From Glaesserella parasuis (GTDB taxonomy: Bacteria > Pseudomonadota > Gammaproteobacteria > Enterobacterales > Pasteurellaceae), in the NCBI RefSeq assembly GCF_002015085.1, contig NZ_MUXW01000028.1, forward strand, positions 1 to 25,661: a DNA stretch of 25,661 nucleotides. The letters run 5' to 3'. This document shows positions 16,423 through 24,025 of the stretch, in pieces. The first letter of the stretch is position 1, and each line of letters opens with the position of its first letter. The notes below the pieces were generated by a model. The model saw only the letters and a list, made by a program, of their open reading frames with translations. It had not been told where the DNA came from and ran no database searches. The position numbers were made by a program, and so were the translations under genes.

Positions 16423-17214
16423 TTAGTGATCCGCTTTATTATAAGCAATACTCAAGTAAACAATCGTTAGCATCATAAAGATAAAGGCTTGTAACGTAAT
16501 AACCAAAATATGGAAAATCGCCCAAGCTAAGTGTAACGGCAAACCTAATGCTTGAAGCAAGAAGTTATCCGCCATATACATTACTGCAATCAGGATAAAA
16601 ATTAACTCACCTGCATACATATTACCGAATAAACGGAATGCAAGAGAAATCGGTTTCGCCAATAACGTTACGATCTCAAGTACAAAGTTTACAGGAATAA
16701 ATGCCCAGTGGTTAAATGGGTGAAGCGTATATTCTTTAACAAAACCAGAAAAACCTTTCGATTTAATGGTGTAAAAAATAATTAAACAGAACACACAAAT
16801 CGCCATACCTAAGGTTGCACTAATGTCTGCTGTTGGAACAGCACGCAAATAGTCAATCCCTAATAACTCTGCAAATTGTGGTGGATAATCCACAGGAATT
16901 AAGTCGATAGCATTCATCACGAACACCCAGCAGAACACAGTTAAAGCTAAAGGTGCAACCACCTCACGACTACCGTGGAAGTTATCTTTAACCAAACCAT
17001 CAACCCACTCGACAATCATTTCAACAAAACATTGAAATTTACCTGGTACGCCATCTGTTGCATTCTTCGCCACACGAGAGAAGAAAAAGAGGAAAATTGC
17101 ACCTGCTACTAATGAGAAAAACAGAGTATCTAAATGCACATTCCAAAAACCGTCCCCTGTTTTCAAGAACGATAAGTGGTGACCAATATAGTCAGCCGTT
17201 GTTTGACCAGCCAT
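16423..17214 (-). CDS. atpB: ATP synthase Fo subunit a
   Basis: Stator channel through which protons reach the c-ring, 263 residues and strongly hydrophobic with about five to six membrane helices. Arg194 in PISLAFRLFGNMYAGELI is the essential arginine (Arg210 in E. coli). The C-terminal half of the channel is seen in LQAFIFMMLTIVYLSIA. AAAGGA six bases before the ATG supports the start. It begins 28 bp after atpI. Confidence 0.96.
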   Translation of the reverse strand: MAGQTTADYIGHHLSFLKTGDGFWNVHLDTLFFSLVAGAIFLFFFSRVAKNATDGVPGKFQCFVEMIVEWVDGLVKDNFHGSREVVAPLALTVFCWVFVMNAIDLIPVDYPPQFAELLGIDYLRAVPTADISATLGMAICVFCLIIFYTIKSKGFSGFVKEYTLHPFNHWAFIPVNFVLEIVTLLAKPISLAFRLFGNMYAGELIFILIAVMYMADNFLLQALGLPLHLAWAIFHILVITLQAFIFMMLTIVYLSIAYNKADH

Positions 17215-17242
17215 AGTTTATCCTTTTGAAATTAAAAGAAAT

Positions 17243-17629
17243 TTATTTTGAATGCCACTTCAATGCAATAGGCAAAAGACTATTACAAAGAATCATAAAA
17301 AAGAACCCACAAAAAAACGAAACATAGTGCATAGCACCATAACTTTTAAACGCCACCACAATCACAATGATCGTCGTAAGCCATTTCAGCCCTTCCCCAC
17401 GATAAAAAGCGGTCATATTTTGAGGATTTATTACCGATTTACGAAAAAACACCCAATACACAAACACACAATGTGGAAGCAATGCCGCAATTTCCCCTAA
17501 TAATAACGAAATAAAGCGATTTAAGCCTAACCCAATCCCCACTGCTCCAGCTATGCAGAACAGTAGAATTAACTCTATACCGAGTGCTTTTTGATAAAGT
17601 TGTTTCGTTTGTCGAAAAACCGCAGACAT
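17243..17629 (-). CDS. atpI: ATP synthase assembly-associated protein I
   Basis: Small membrane protein at the head of the atp operon, 128 residues with about four hydrophobic segments (LILLFCIAGAVGIGLGL; a helix near 38-60; WLTTIIVIVVAFKSYG; VSFFCGFFFMILCNSLLPIAL). The position before atpB and the MSAVFRQTKQLYQKAL start fit AtpI, which is thought to help c-ring assembly. Sequence conservation in this family is weak, so the call rests mostly on context. Confidence 0.85.
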   Translation of the reverse strand: MSAVFRQTKQLYQKALGIELILLFCIAGAVGIGLGLNRFISLLLGEIAALLPHCVFVYWVFFRKSVINPQNMTAFYRGEGLKWLTTIIVIVVAFKSYGAMHYVSFFCGFFFMILCNSLLPIALKWHSK

Positions 17630-17708
17630 TTTTGACTAAAACCTAATAAAAAAGTAAACGATTTCTTTGTGTAAACTAATCTAAAGTTACGCAATCAAAA
17701 TCTTCCGA

Positions 17709-17737
17709 ATTATACGCAGATTGACCAAAATTGCCAA
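17709..17737 (-). promoter_or_regulatory. atp operon sigma-70 promoter
   Basis: On the minus strand, TTGGCA (17732-17737) and a perfect TATAAT (17709-17714) are exactly 17 bp apart. The predicted start near 17702 gives a leader of about 73 nt before atpI. It is one of the best consensus promoters in the window. The IS1016-like element ends 51 bp upstream of the -35 box, so the promoter core is untouched. Confidence 0.75.
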
Positions 17738-17788
17738 CCTGTAAACCCTGCAAAAATGTCGGTTACTTAACATTTTTATAAAAAAAAT

Positions 17789-18508
17789 GGGGTTGTCCTA
17801 GATAACTAACTTAAGCTGCCCTTAACTAATTGTTTTAAAATGGAAATTTGAGATTTTAAGTTACCGTGATTAAAACGCCATTCGCATTCCTTCAAATACA
17901 ACTCAAAATGTGCTTTGGGAATACCGTTAAACTTGCGTAAATGATGTTTAGCTTAGTTCCAAAAATTCTCAATTCCGTTTACATGATTTTGTTTTTCTGC
18001 GAAATGAGTACTGTGATTGATACGAAAATGATTAAACTCACTCACATCAAGAACATCATAGCTTCGATAAAAATCGGTGTAAACAATGCTGTCAGGCTTC
18101 ACCTTTTCTCGAATAATCGGTAAAAGTGTCGCAGATTGAATATTCGGTACAACGACGGTATACACCTTACCATCACACTTTAAAAGCCCGAATACAGCGG
18201 TTTTACCCACAGCTCCACGACCTCGTTTACCTTTGCGAGTGCCGCCAAAATAGCTTTCATCGGCTTCAATTTCACCTTCAAACATCTCCATATGTGGGCT
18301 GTTTTGATAGATAAGCAATCGCAGACGATAGAAGTAATAGGCTGCTGTCGTTTTATTTACATTTACCAACTCAGCTGTTGTTCGAGCAGTGACACCTGCC
18401 ACAAACAGCTCAATGAGTTTATTTTGTTTATGCTGACTTAGGCGACTTTTTCTCATTTGGTTATTTTAACCTAAAATAGAGCTTTTAGTCGTTATCTAGG
18501 ACAGCCCC
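17789..18508 (-). mobile_element. IS1595-family (IS1016-like) insertion sequence
   Basis: A complete 720-bp element with near-identical termini. The left end GGGGTTGTCCTAGATAAC (17789-17806) and the complement of the right end GGGGCTGTCCTAGATAAC (18491-18508) differ at one base in 18. It encodes one transposase on the minus strand. Flanks are AAAAAAAT on the left and AAAAAATT on the right, close to an 8-bp target duplication but too low in complexity to prove. IS1016 relatives are typical of Pasteurellaceae. It sits between the atp promoter and the SLC13-type transporter. Confidence 0.88.
17806..18456 (-). pseudogene. IS1595-family transposase interrupted by an ochre stop
   Basis: The frame starts MRKSRLSQHKQNKLIEL with an N-terminal helix-turn-helix, then the ISXO2-like catalytic domain: EADESYFGGTRKGKRGRG (first Asp), VYTDFYRSYD (second Asp) and HVNGIENFWN. 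Here a TAA (17953-17955) interrupts it. Translation beyond the stop continues in the same frame as AKHHLRKFNGIPKAHFELYL and LKECEWRFNHGN to a TAG at 17806-17808, which is plainly the rest of the family domain. Relatives usually have a Gln at the stop position, so a single CAA-to-TAA change explains it. The lost C-terminal 48 residues include the Lys/Arg-rich segment after ENFW, so the copy is probably inactive. Confidence 0.85.
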
Positions 18509-18742
18509 AAAAAATTAACATTCTTATGCTTTTAGAAATAAATATCCCTGATATTATTTGCGACATAATGTATTTTCATATGCTATTAAGAAAAAGTTAA
18601 TAATTTTGTTGGTAAAAGCCCAAAGGGCTCTTGTGAACACTTCAATATAACCAATTAAATTCCAGCGAGAGCACCTAATAGAGATATGCCAAATTTTTTA
18701 GCGGAATTTGAGAAAACTCCCTGTTAATTTTCTGAAAATCGG

Positions 18743-18748
18743 TATAAT
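18743..18748 (+). promoter_or_regulatory. -10 box candidate for the SLC13-type gene; contents of 18509-18768
   Basis: A perfect TATAAT lies 33 bp before the likely ATG at 18781. A matching -35 is weak (CTGTTA at 18721, 16-bp spacing). The rest of the 260-bp interval after the IS is AT-rich and non-coding, with one small hairpin AGCCC-AAA-GGGCT at 18617-18629 that lacks a clear T-run. Confidence 0.45.
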
Positions 18749-18780
18749 CAAACTATTGTTCAACTTCCTTGATAATGCTT

Positions 18781-20643
18781 ATGCAACCGATACTTTATTC
18801 CCTCCCTGATTTTCTCTTATCGCCACTGTTTTGGGTGCTTGCCTTATTGGTATTTGCAATTTGGCAGTTCATTCGCAATAAATTACGAATGGATATTGTT
18901 GCCTTACTCGTTATTGCCTTTTTTAGTCTAAGTGGCATTCTTTCGGTCAATGAGGTGTTTGCTGGATTAAGTGATCCGAATGTGATTTTGATTGCTTTGC
19001 TCTTTATTGTGGGTGAGGGGCTGGTAAGAACAGGGATTGCCTATCAGGTGAGTGAGTGGCTAATGCGTGTTGCAGGGGCAAGCGAAGTTAAGGTTTTAGT
19101 GTTGTTGATGTTATCTATTGCCGGGCTTGGCTCTTTTATGAGTTCAACGGGGATTGTGGCCATTTTTATTCCTGTGGTGTTGGCAATTTGTTCGGGTATG
19201 GGGATTTCTCCGAAACGCTTAATGATGCCGTTGAGTTTTGCTGGGCTTATTAGCGGTATGATGACCTTAATTGCGACACCGCCCAACCTTGTAGCTAACT
19301 CTGAATTAGTTAAAGCAGGACATCAAGGTTTTGGTTTCTTCAGTTTTACACCGATTGGTGTTTCGGTATTGGTGCTAGGGATTGTTTATATGCTTTTTGC
19401 TCGCCGTTGGTTAGATAATGGCGAAACCGTCCGTGCTGAAAATAAAAATGGTTCATCAATGCAGCAGCTTATTGCTGAATATAGTTTAACTGGGCGAGCG
19501 AAAATGGTAGTGATCGATGTTGGCTCATCATTGATTGGAAAAACGATCAATGAATTAAATCTCCGCCGTGAGTATCGGCTAAATATCGTGGCTATTCAAC
19601 GTGTTAAACGTTTAAGAACACTTTCTATTGCCGCCTATGGCACGGAAACTTTGCAAGAAAAAGATATTCTGTTGATGGATATTAACATTGATTTAGACCG
19701 TTTTCTGCAACAGTGTGAGGACTTTGGTTTACGCACCATTGAGTTGAAAGGGGACTATTTCTCAGAACACGCAAAATCCGTTGGAATGGCAGAATTTTCG
19801 ATTATGCCTGAGGCAGAAAGTATCGGAAAAAGTATTAGTGAACTCAAATTCCGTTCTACCTATGGCTTAAGTGTCGTCGGATTAAAACGAGGGGATACAT
19901 TGATTGAAGATAATCTTATTTCTACCCCATTAGAATTTGGAGACACCTTGCTGATTATGGGGGTATGGAATAATTTGCTCAAACTCGATCACAATAACCG
20001 TGATTTCTTCTTACTCAAAGCCCCCGAAGAGAGCAAGCACGCAGCGCCAGCGATTAGCCAAGCACCCCACGCTATTTTTTCGATTGTCACAATGGTGGTA
20101 TTGATGATCACAGGGTTAGTGCCAAATGTGATTGCGGCTTTGATTGCCTGTTTGATGTTAGGTAAATTCCGTTGTGTCGATATGAAAAGTGCTTATGAGT
20201 CAATCCATTGGCCGAGTATTGTCTTAATTGTCGGTATGATGCCATTTTCCATTGCATTACAAAAAACAGGTGGGATCGATCTGATTGTTCAAATGCTTAC
20301 TGAGATTATGCAAGGTTTAGGGGTACATTTTGTGTTGATGGTGTTATTTATTTTTACCGCTATCATCAATGCCTTTATCTCAAATACAGCCACTGCAATT
20401 TTAGTAATGCCGATTGCCATTGCTATCGCACAACAGCTAAATTTTTCGCCAGTACCATTTGCAATGATTGTCGCTATTTCAGCCTCAGCCTCTTTTATTA
20501 CCCCCGTTTCATCTCCTGTGAATACGATGGTACTTGCACCAAGTGGCTATAGTTTTATGGACTTTGTGAAAGTAGGATTACCGTTTACGCTTTTGGTAAT
20601 GCTGTTAGCGGTCTTTTTGGTGCCGATGTTATTTCCGCTTTGA
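18781..20643 (+). CDS. SLC13/DASS-type transporter with two TrkA-C domains
   Basis: Predicted inner-membrane anion/dicarboxylate transporter of about 620 residues. The N-terminal half is hydrophobic and holds the hairpin motif ATPPNLVANSEL. Two soluble RCK-C/TrkA-C modules follow in the middle (VIDVGSSLIGKTINELNLR and SIMPEAESIGKSISELKFR, each about 80 residues). The C-terminal membrane half contains NAFISNTATAILVMPIAIA and the second motif ITPVSSPVNTMVLAPSGY. This architecture matches E. coli YfbS and related proteins whose substrate is not established. The start is uncertain: TTG 18769, ATG 18775 and ATG 18781 are in frame, and none has a strong ribosome site. Confidence 0.85.
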   Translation: MQPILYSLPDFLLSPLFWVLALLVFAIWQFIRNKLRMDIVALLVIAFFSLSGILSVNEVFAGLSDPNVILIALLFIVGEGLVRTGIAYQVSEWLMRVAGASEVKVLVLLMLSIAGLGSFMSSTGIVAIFIPVVLAICSGMGISPKRLMMPLSFAGLISGMMTLIATPPNLVANSELVKAGHQGFGFFSFTPIGVSVLVLGIVYMLFARRWLDNGETVRAENKNGSSMQQLIAEYSLTGRAKMVVIDVGSSLIGKTINELNLRREYRLNIVAIQRVKRLRTLSIAAYGTETLQEKDILLMDINIDLDRFLQQCEDFGLRTIELKGDYFSEHAKSVGMAEFSIMPEAESIGKSISELKFRSTYGLSVVGLKRGDTLIEDNLISTPLEFGDTLLIMGVWNNLLKLDHNNRDFFLLKAPEESKHAAPAISQAPHAIFSIVTMVVLMITGLVPNVIAALIACLMLGKFRCVDMKSAYESIHWPSIVLIVGMMPFSIALQKTGGIDLIVQMLTEIMQGLGVHFVLMVLFIFTAIINAFISNTATAILVMPIAIAIAQQLNFSPVPFAMIVAISASASFITPVSSPVNTMVLAPSGYSFMDFVKVGLPFTLLVMLLAVFLVPMLFPL

Positions 20644-20754
20644 TTATTTTATATTCATTGTTTGATCTTCTAATGATTTACGCACCCCAAGACGGCGACC
20701 ATCAATGGTTGGGCGGATACCAATTTTTACTGGAGTTGATTTGAGTTGAGTCAT
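20644..20754 (-). pseudogene. fucI: N-terminal remnant of L-fucose isomerase
   Basis: A 36-codon frame begins with a good ribosome site (AAGGGGA) and reads MTQLKSTPVK, then IGIRPTIDGRRLGVRKSLED, then QTMNIK before a stop. Residues 9-34 match the start of FucI (E. coli: KIGIRPVIDGRR, ESLEEQTMN), which normally continues to about 590 residues. Everything after QTMN is missing, and the stop directly abuts the stop codon of the opposing transporter gene. This is the 5' scar of a deleted fucose catabolic gene. A perfect CRP site lies upstream, so the promoter may still fire. Confidence 0.88.
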
Positions 20755-20847
20755 AAAAATCCCCTTAATTAACTGGTTAAACTGACGAGGATATTTTGCT
20801 ACTTATTGACGATGAAAAAAGAATTTTTACGAAATTTGTGCAGATCT

Positions 20848-20863
20848 TGTGAATTGCCTCACA
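20848..20863. promoter_or_regulatory. perfect CRP binding site upstream of the fucI remnant
   Basis: TGTGA-ATTGCC-TCACA matches the TGTGA-N6-TCACA consensus at all ten conserved positions. It is centred about 102 bp upstream of the fucI remnant start, a normal place for cAMP-CRP activation of a sugar operon. No well-formed -10/-35 pair could be assigned between the site and the gene. The site has survived although the gene it controlled has not. Confidence 0.75.
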
Positions 20864-20912
20864 AAAAGCCAACCCTAAGCGGTAAGATTGAGTGATTTTT
20901 TTACAATTTACT

Positions 20913-20948
20913 TGCCCGATTTGGCGATAGAAAGGGGAAAATCGGGCA
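20913..20948. repeat. 10-bp perfect inverted repeat
   Basis: TGCCCGATTT (20913-20922) and AAATCGGGCA (20939-20948) form a perfect ten-base stem with a 16-base loop. It lies 52 bp downstream of the end of the 223-residue gene and about 50 bp upstream of the CRP site. No T-run follows on either strand, so it is not a textbook terminator. It could be a decayed terminator or a protein-binding site. Confidence 0.5.
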
Positions 20949-20999
20949 GTTATTCAAAAACAAATAGAGACATTTATAGATGCCTCAAGAGGTTACAAT

Positions 21000-21671
21000 T
21001 TAATCTTCAGACACTTTATCACGCCCAATCTGAAAACCATACATATCTATGATTTTGGCTTTTGAATAGCGATAATTTGTTGGCTTTCCATCAAAATCAA
21101 GAATTTGGTGGCTTTTACTCAACGTATCAATTTCTTCTTTATTTTCTTGATAAAACTGGGCAATTATATTTAGAGATGTTTCATTAGGGGTACTAAAACC
21201 ACACTCCTCCCTCGCTATTTCACTAAAAGTGTCCTTAAAGAAACGATCATAGGCAGGAATAATAGCAAACACACCTAATAACACTTTAGTCACTAAAGTC
21301 ACCGCTTGATGCTTTTTCTCGCCAATAAGATGTGATTTTACCTGAGTATATAAAGATAAAACTTCCTTTGTCTTATTAGGGTAATCTTCAACATCAATAA
21401 GCCAAGTCGCTTGTGGTTGTTCATAGATCCATTTAACGAGTTCTGTTAAATAGGCAGGATTTCTCTGCATTAAGAAACTAGAGCCTCTCAACATTCCCCA
21501 ACTTGCTAAATAGCTCCATAATACAAAACAACTTTTTTCGATATCCATATGTCCTGTTTCTTTAGAATGGCGGAAATGTACATAACAGAAATCAAAGCTG
21601 TAATAGCGATGTTTTATATCTTTTGATTCATCATCAAATTGTTTGATAACTCTACTAATGTCTCTTTTCAT
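21000..21671 (-). CDS. uncharacterised 223-residue protein
   Basis: I do not recognise a named family with certainty. The product looks soluble, with no signal peptide. Striking blocks are YYSFDFCYVHF (about 23-33), EKSCFVLWSYLASWGMLRGS (about 45-64), WLIDVEDYP, then VTKVLLGVFAIIPAYDRFF (about 127-145) and a C-terminal YSKAKIIDMYGF. The dense aromatic and glycine patterns suggest a conserved fold rather than a random frame. AGAGG upstream of the ATG fits translation. The gene stands alone between a hairpin and an AT-rich gap and looks like accessory cargo. A role in defence or toxin-antitoxin biology is possible but nothing in the sequence shows it. Confidence 0.7.
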   Translation of the reverse strand: MKRDISRVIKQFDDESKDIKHRYYSFDFCYVHFRHSKETGHMDIEKSCFVLWSYLASWGMLRGSSFLMQRNPAYLTELVKWIYEQPQATWLIDVEDYPNKTKEVLSLYTQVKSHLIGEKKHQAVTLVTKVLLGVFAIIPAYDRFFKDTFSEIAREECGFSTPNETSLNIIAQFYQENKEEIDTLSKSHQILDFDGKPTNYRYSKAKIIDMYGFQIGRDKVSED

Positions 21672-21749
21672 AAATTCTGCCTCTGCTTCTCTTCATATAA
21701 ATCAATATTGTCTGATTTAGTTTTTAGTAATTAAAGATAGATCAATTAT

Positions 21750-21776
21750 GCCTAGTACGAAAAATTCGCACTAGGC
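21750..21776. repeat. hairpin in the gap upstream of the 223-residue gene
   Basis: GCCTAGT-A-CGAA-AAA-TTCG-C-ACTAGGC forms seven outer and four inner base pairs with one A-C mismatch. It lies about 80 bp upstream of the 223-residue gene. No T-run follows on either strand. It could be a leader structure or the relic of a terminator. Confidence 0.5.
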
Positions 21777-21862
21777 TACTCAATGAACATCGTTTAACTC
21801 GGGTAATCCCTACAGTTTCTACTTAACTTATATCAAGCCAAAATAACGTAATAGCAATACAA

Positions 21863-21896
21863 TTATAATTAATGGCGTTAGTTTTATAATTAATGG
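21863..21896. repeat. tandem 13-bp direct repeat; other contents of 21672-22048
   Basis: TTATAATTAATGG occurs at 21863-21875 and again at 21884-21896, a 21-bp period (two helical turns). The surrounding 377-bp gap is AT-rich and has no credible gene. It also contains a small GCCTT-AA-AAGGC hairpin (21994-22005). Repeats spaced by two turns can be regulator sites, but no regulator is suggested. Confidence 0.45.
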
Positions 21897-22019
21897 TATT
21901 AATTTCACTACCTATTCAATCAAGTCAAAAATGTCAGGGTTCTTGTTTTTTTACGGGCCATTTTAATATCCTTATATGATTGATAATTTAGTTGCCTTAA
22001 AAGGCTTAATTAGCATTCT

Positions 22020-22042
22020 AAAATGCTGTTCAACAGTATTTT
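22020..22042 (-). terminator. possible terminator after the small membrane-protein gene
   Basis: AAAATGCTG-TTCAA-CAGTATTTT can pair as a nine-base stem with one wobble. On the minus strand the stem ends in CATTTT. It starts 7 bp beyond the stop codon at 22049. The T-run is short, so efficiency is doubtful. Confidence 0.4.
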
Positions 22043-22048
22043 AAAAAT

Positions 22049-22460
22049 TTAGAATATCTCAAAGTTAAATTTACCAAGAAGATACCAAAGCCCGCCTGCG
22101 CAAAGTAAAATTACAGTCAGAAATAAGCCAAGCTCAGGTTCGTTTGAAGGGTTATCTTTATACCTTTTATCCGCCTTACCGCTCTTGGTTTTATGCGTTG
22201 GAGCAAATGATACAAACATAAGAAAAACAGATAAACCAAATAAACCCAAATCTTAAAACTTCTTTTGCTGACTGGAAATCAAAGAAACTTTCTAAAATTA
22301 ACCCATATAAATATCCTACCAAACCTAAAACAAGAACTGTAACTAAGGCTGATAAAATAAACATAAAGATACTGAAGGAGCTTGATGCGATACCTTTTCC
22401 AACAAATAACACAACAAATAAGCAAACAACGTACAGTATGCTTATTGGTAAGTATATGCG
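22049..22460 (-). pseudogene. small multi-helix membrane protein, frameshifted
   Basis: Two overlapping minus-strand frames together look like one gene. The upstream frame (stop near 22191) encodes FSIFMFILSALVTVLVLGLV and LRFGFIWFI, then loses similarity. The downstream frame picks up with LSVFLMFVSFAPTHKTKSG, a charged loop, and a last helix LFLTVILLCAGGLWYLLGKF ending at 22049. A one-base shift around 22210-22240 would join them into roughly 120 residues with three or four helices. The upstream frame also stays open and hydrophobic back to 22460 (ISILYVVCLLFVVLFVGKG) without an ATG; the only usable start is a GTG at 22412 without a clear ribosome site. I read it as a decayed membrane-protein gene of unknown function. 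Confidence 0.5.
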
Positions 22461-22627
22461 TTATTCACATTGAACAAATTATTCCTACAATAAAAGTATA
22501 TTAATTATTGAGTATTCGTATATTTTATTTCAATCATTAAAGTTCTCGACATTGTGTTTACAGGACGTTACAATTGCTATCTATTTGTATTTTATAATCA
22601 AATCCTTTTTAATACTGAGGTTTAAGA

Positions 22628-23923
22628 ATGTCAATTTCTATTGAAACATTAGAAGGCTTACAACGCCGTGTAACAGTTACCGTAGCTGCAGATAAAATTG
22701 AAGCAGGTTACAAAGAACAATTAAAAGGCTATGCGAAAAATGCTCGTGTAGATGGTTTCCGTAAAGGGAAAGTTCCTCACTCAATCATTGAACAACGTTA
22801 CGGTTTAGCGGCTCGTCAAGATGTATTATCTGAAGAGATGCAACGTGCTTTCTTTAATGTAGTGATTGCAGAGAAAATCAACCTTGCAGGTCGTCCAACA
22901 TTCACACCAAACAACTACCAACCAGGTCAAGATTTCTCATTCACAGCAACTTTTGAAGTGTTCCCAGAAGTTGAATTAAAAGGCTTAGAAAACATCGAGG
23001 TAGAAAAACCAGTTGTTGAAATCACAGAAGCTGATTTAGACAAAATGGTTGATGTGTTACGCAAACAACAAGCAACATTTGCAGAAACCGCTGAAGCAGC
23101 AAAAGCAGATGACCGTGTGACCATCGACTTCGTTGGTTCAGTAGATGGCGAAGAGTTTGAAGGCGGTAAAGCATCTGACTTCGTATTAGCAATGGGTCAA
23201 GGCCGTATGATCCCTGGTTTTGAAGAGGGTATCGTAGGCCACAAAGCAGGTGAACAATTCGACATCGATGTGACATTCCCAGCAGAATACCACGCTGAGA
23301 ACTTAAAAGGTAAAGCTGCAAAATTTGCTATCACCTTGAAAAAAGTAGAAAACATCGTTCTTCCTGAATTAACAGAAGAGTTCGTGAAAAAATTTGGTTC
23401 AGCAAAAACCGTTGAAGAGTTACGCGCTGAAATCAAAAAAAATATGCAGCGTGAGTTAAAAAATGCATTAACTGCTCGTGTGAAAAACCAAGTGATCAAC
23501 GGCTTATTAGCAAACAACGACATTGAAGTTCCTTCATCAGCAGTAGCGGAAGAAGTTGATGTATTACGTCAGCAAGCAGTTCAACGTTTCGGTGGCAAAC
23601 CAGAAATGGCAGCACAATTACCAGCAGAATTGTTTGAAGTAGATGCAAAACGTCGTGTTCAAGTAGGTCTATTACTTTCGAGCGTGATCACATCTAACGA
23701 ATTAAAAGTTGATGAAGATCGTGTGAAAGAAACTATTGCCGAATTAGCATCAGCTTACGAACAACCAGCAGAAGTAGTTGAATACTATGCAAAAAATCCA
23801 CGTTTAACCGATAACATTCGTAACGTAGTATTAGAAGAGCAAGCGGTTGAAGCTGTGCTTGCAAAAGCAAAAGTGACAGAAAAAGCATCTTCATTTGATG
23901 AAGTAATGTCACATCAAGGCTAA
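22628..23923 (+). CDS. tig: trigger factor
   Basis: Ribosome-bound chaperone and peptidyl-prolyl isomerase that receives nascent chains. The 431 residues match the usual length (E. coli 432). The ribosome-docking loop GFRKGKVP is at 43-50. The FKBP-type domain (about 150-245) includes DDRVTIDFVGSVDGEEFEGG and GRMIPGFEEGIVGHKAGEQF. The helical C-terminal cradle follows. GAGG eight bases before the ATG supports the start. The 215-bp upstream gap (22413-22627) contains a TATAAT near 22595 but no clear -35. A hairpin follows the stop. Confidence 0.97.
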   Translation: MSISIETLEGLQRRVTVTVAADKIEAGYKEQLKGYAKNARVDGFRKGKVPHSIIEQRYGLAARQDVLSEEMQRAFFNVVIAEKINLAGRPTFTPNNYQPGQDFSFTATFEVFPEVELKGLENIEVEKPVVEITEADLDKMVDVLRKQQATFAETAEAAKADDRVTIDFVGSVDGEEFEGGKASDFVLAMGQGRMIPGFEEGIVGHKAGEQFDIDVTFPAEYHAENLKGKAAKFAITLKKVENIVLPELTEEFVKKFGSAKTVEELRAEIKKNMQRELKNALTARVKNQVINGLLANNDIEVPSSAVAEEVDVLRQQAVQRFGGKPEMAAQLPAELFEVDAKRRVQVGLLLSSVITSNELKVDEDRVKETIAELASAYEQPAEVVEYYAKNPRLTDNIRNVVLEEQAVEAVLAKAKVTEKASSFDEVMSHQG

Positions 23924-23942
23924 TTTCTCTAATTAATAATTT

Positions 23943-23960
23943 GGCACGCATTAGCGTGCC
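23943..23960 (+). terminator. terminator or attenuator after tig
   Basis: GGCACGC-ATTA-GCGTGCC is a perfect seven-base GC-rich stem with a four-base loop, 20 bp past the tig stop. It is followed by TTATATT rather than a full T-run, so some read-through into the yibN-secB pair is possible. Confidence 0.65.
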
Positions 23961-24025
23961 TTATATTAAATGTCGCTGGCGAGTTACTTTCGCTATCATT
24001 ATTCATTTACATTAGAGAGAAACCT

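Noticed and set aside
17781..18516. 8-bp target duplication around the IS1016-like element
   Set aside because: The flanks are AAAAAAAT and AAAAAATT. They are similar, but A-runs make the match uninformative, so no duplication is annotated.
20913..20948. Terminator for the 223-residue gene
   Set aside because: The stem is perfect but no T-run follows on either strand, so it is listed only as an inverted repeat.
22540..22620. A full sigma-70 promoter for tig
   Set aside because: A TATAAT is present near 22595 but no acceptable -35 sits at 16-18 bp, so no promoter feature is claimed.
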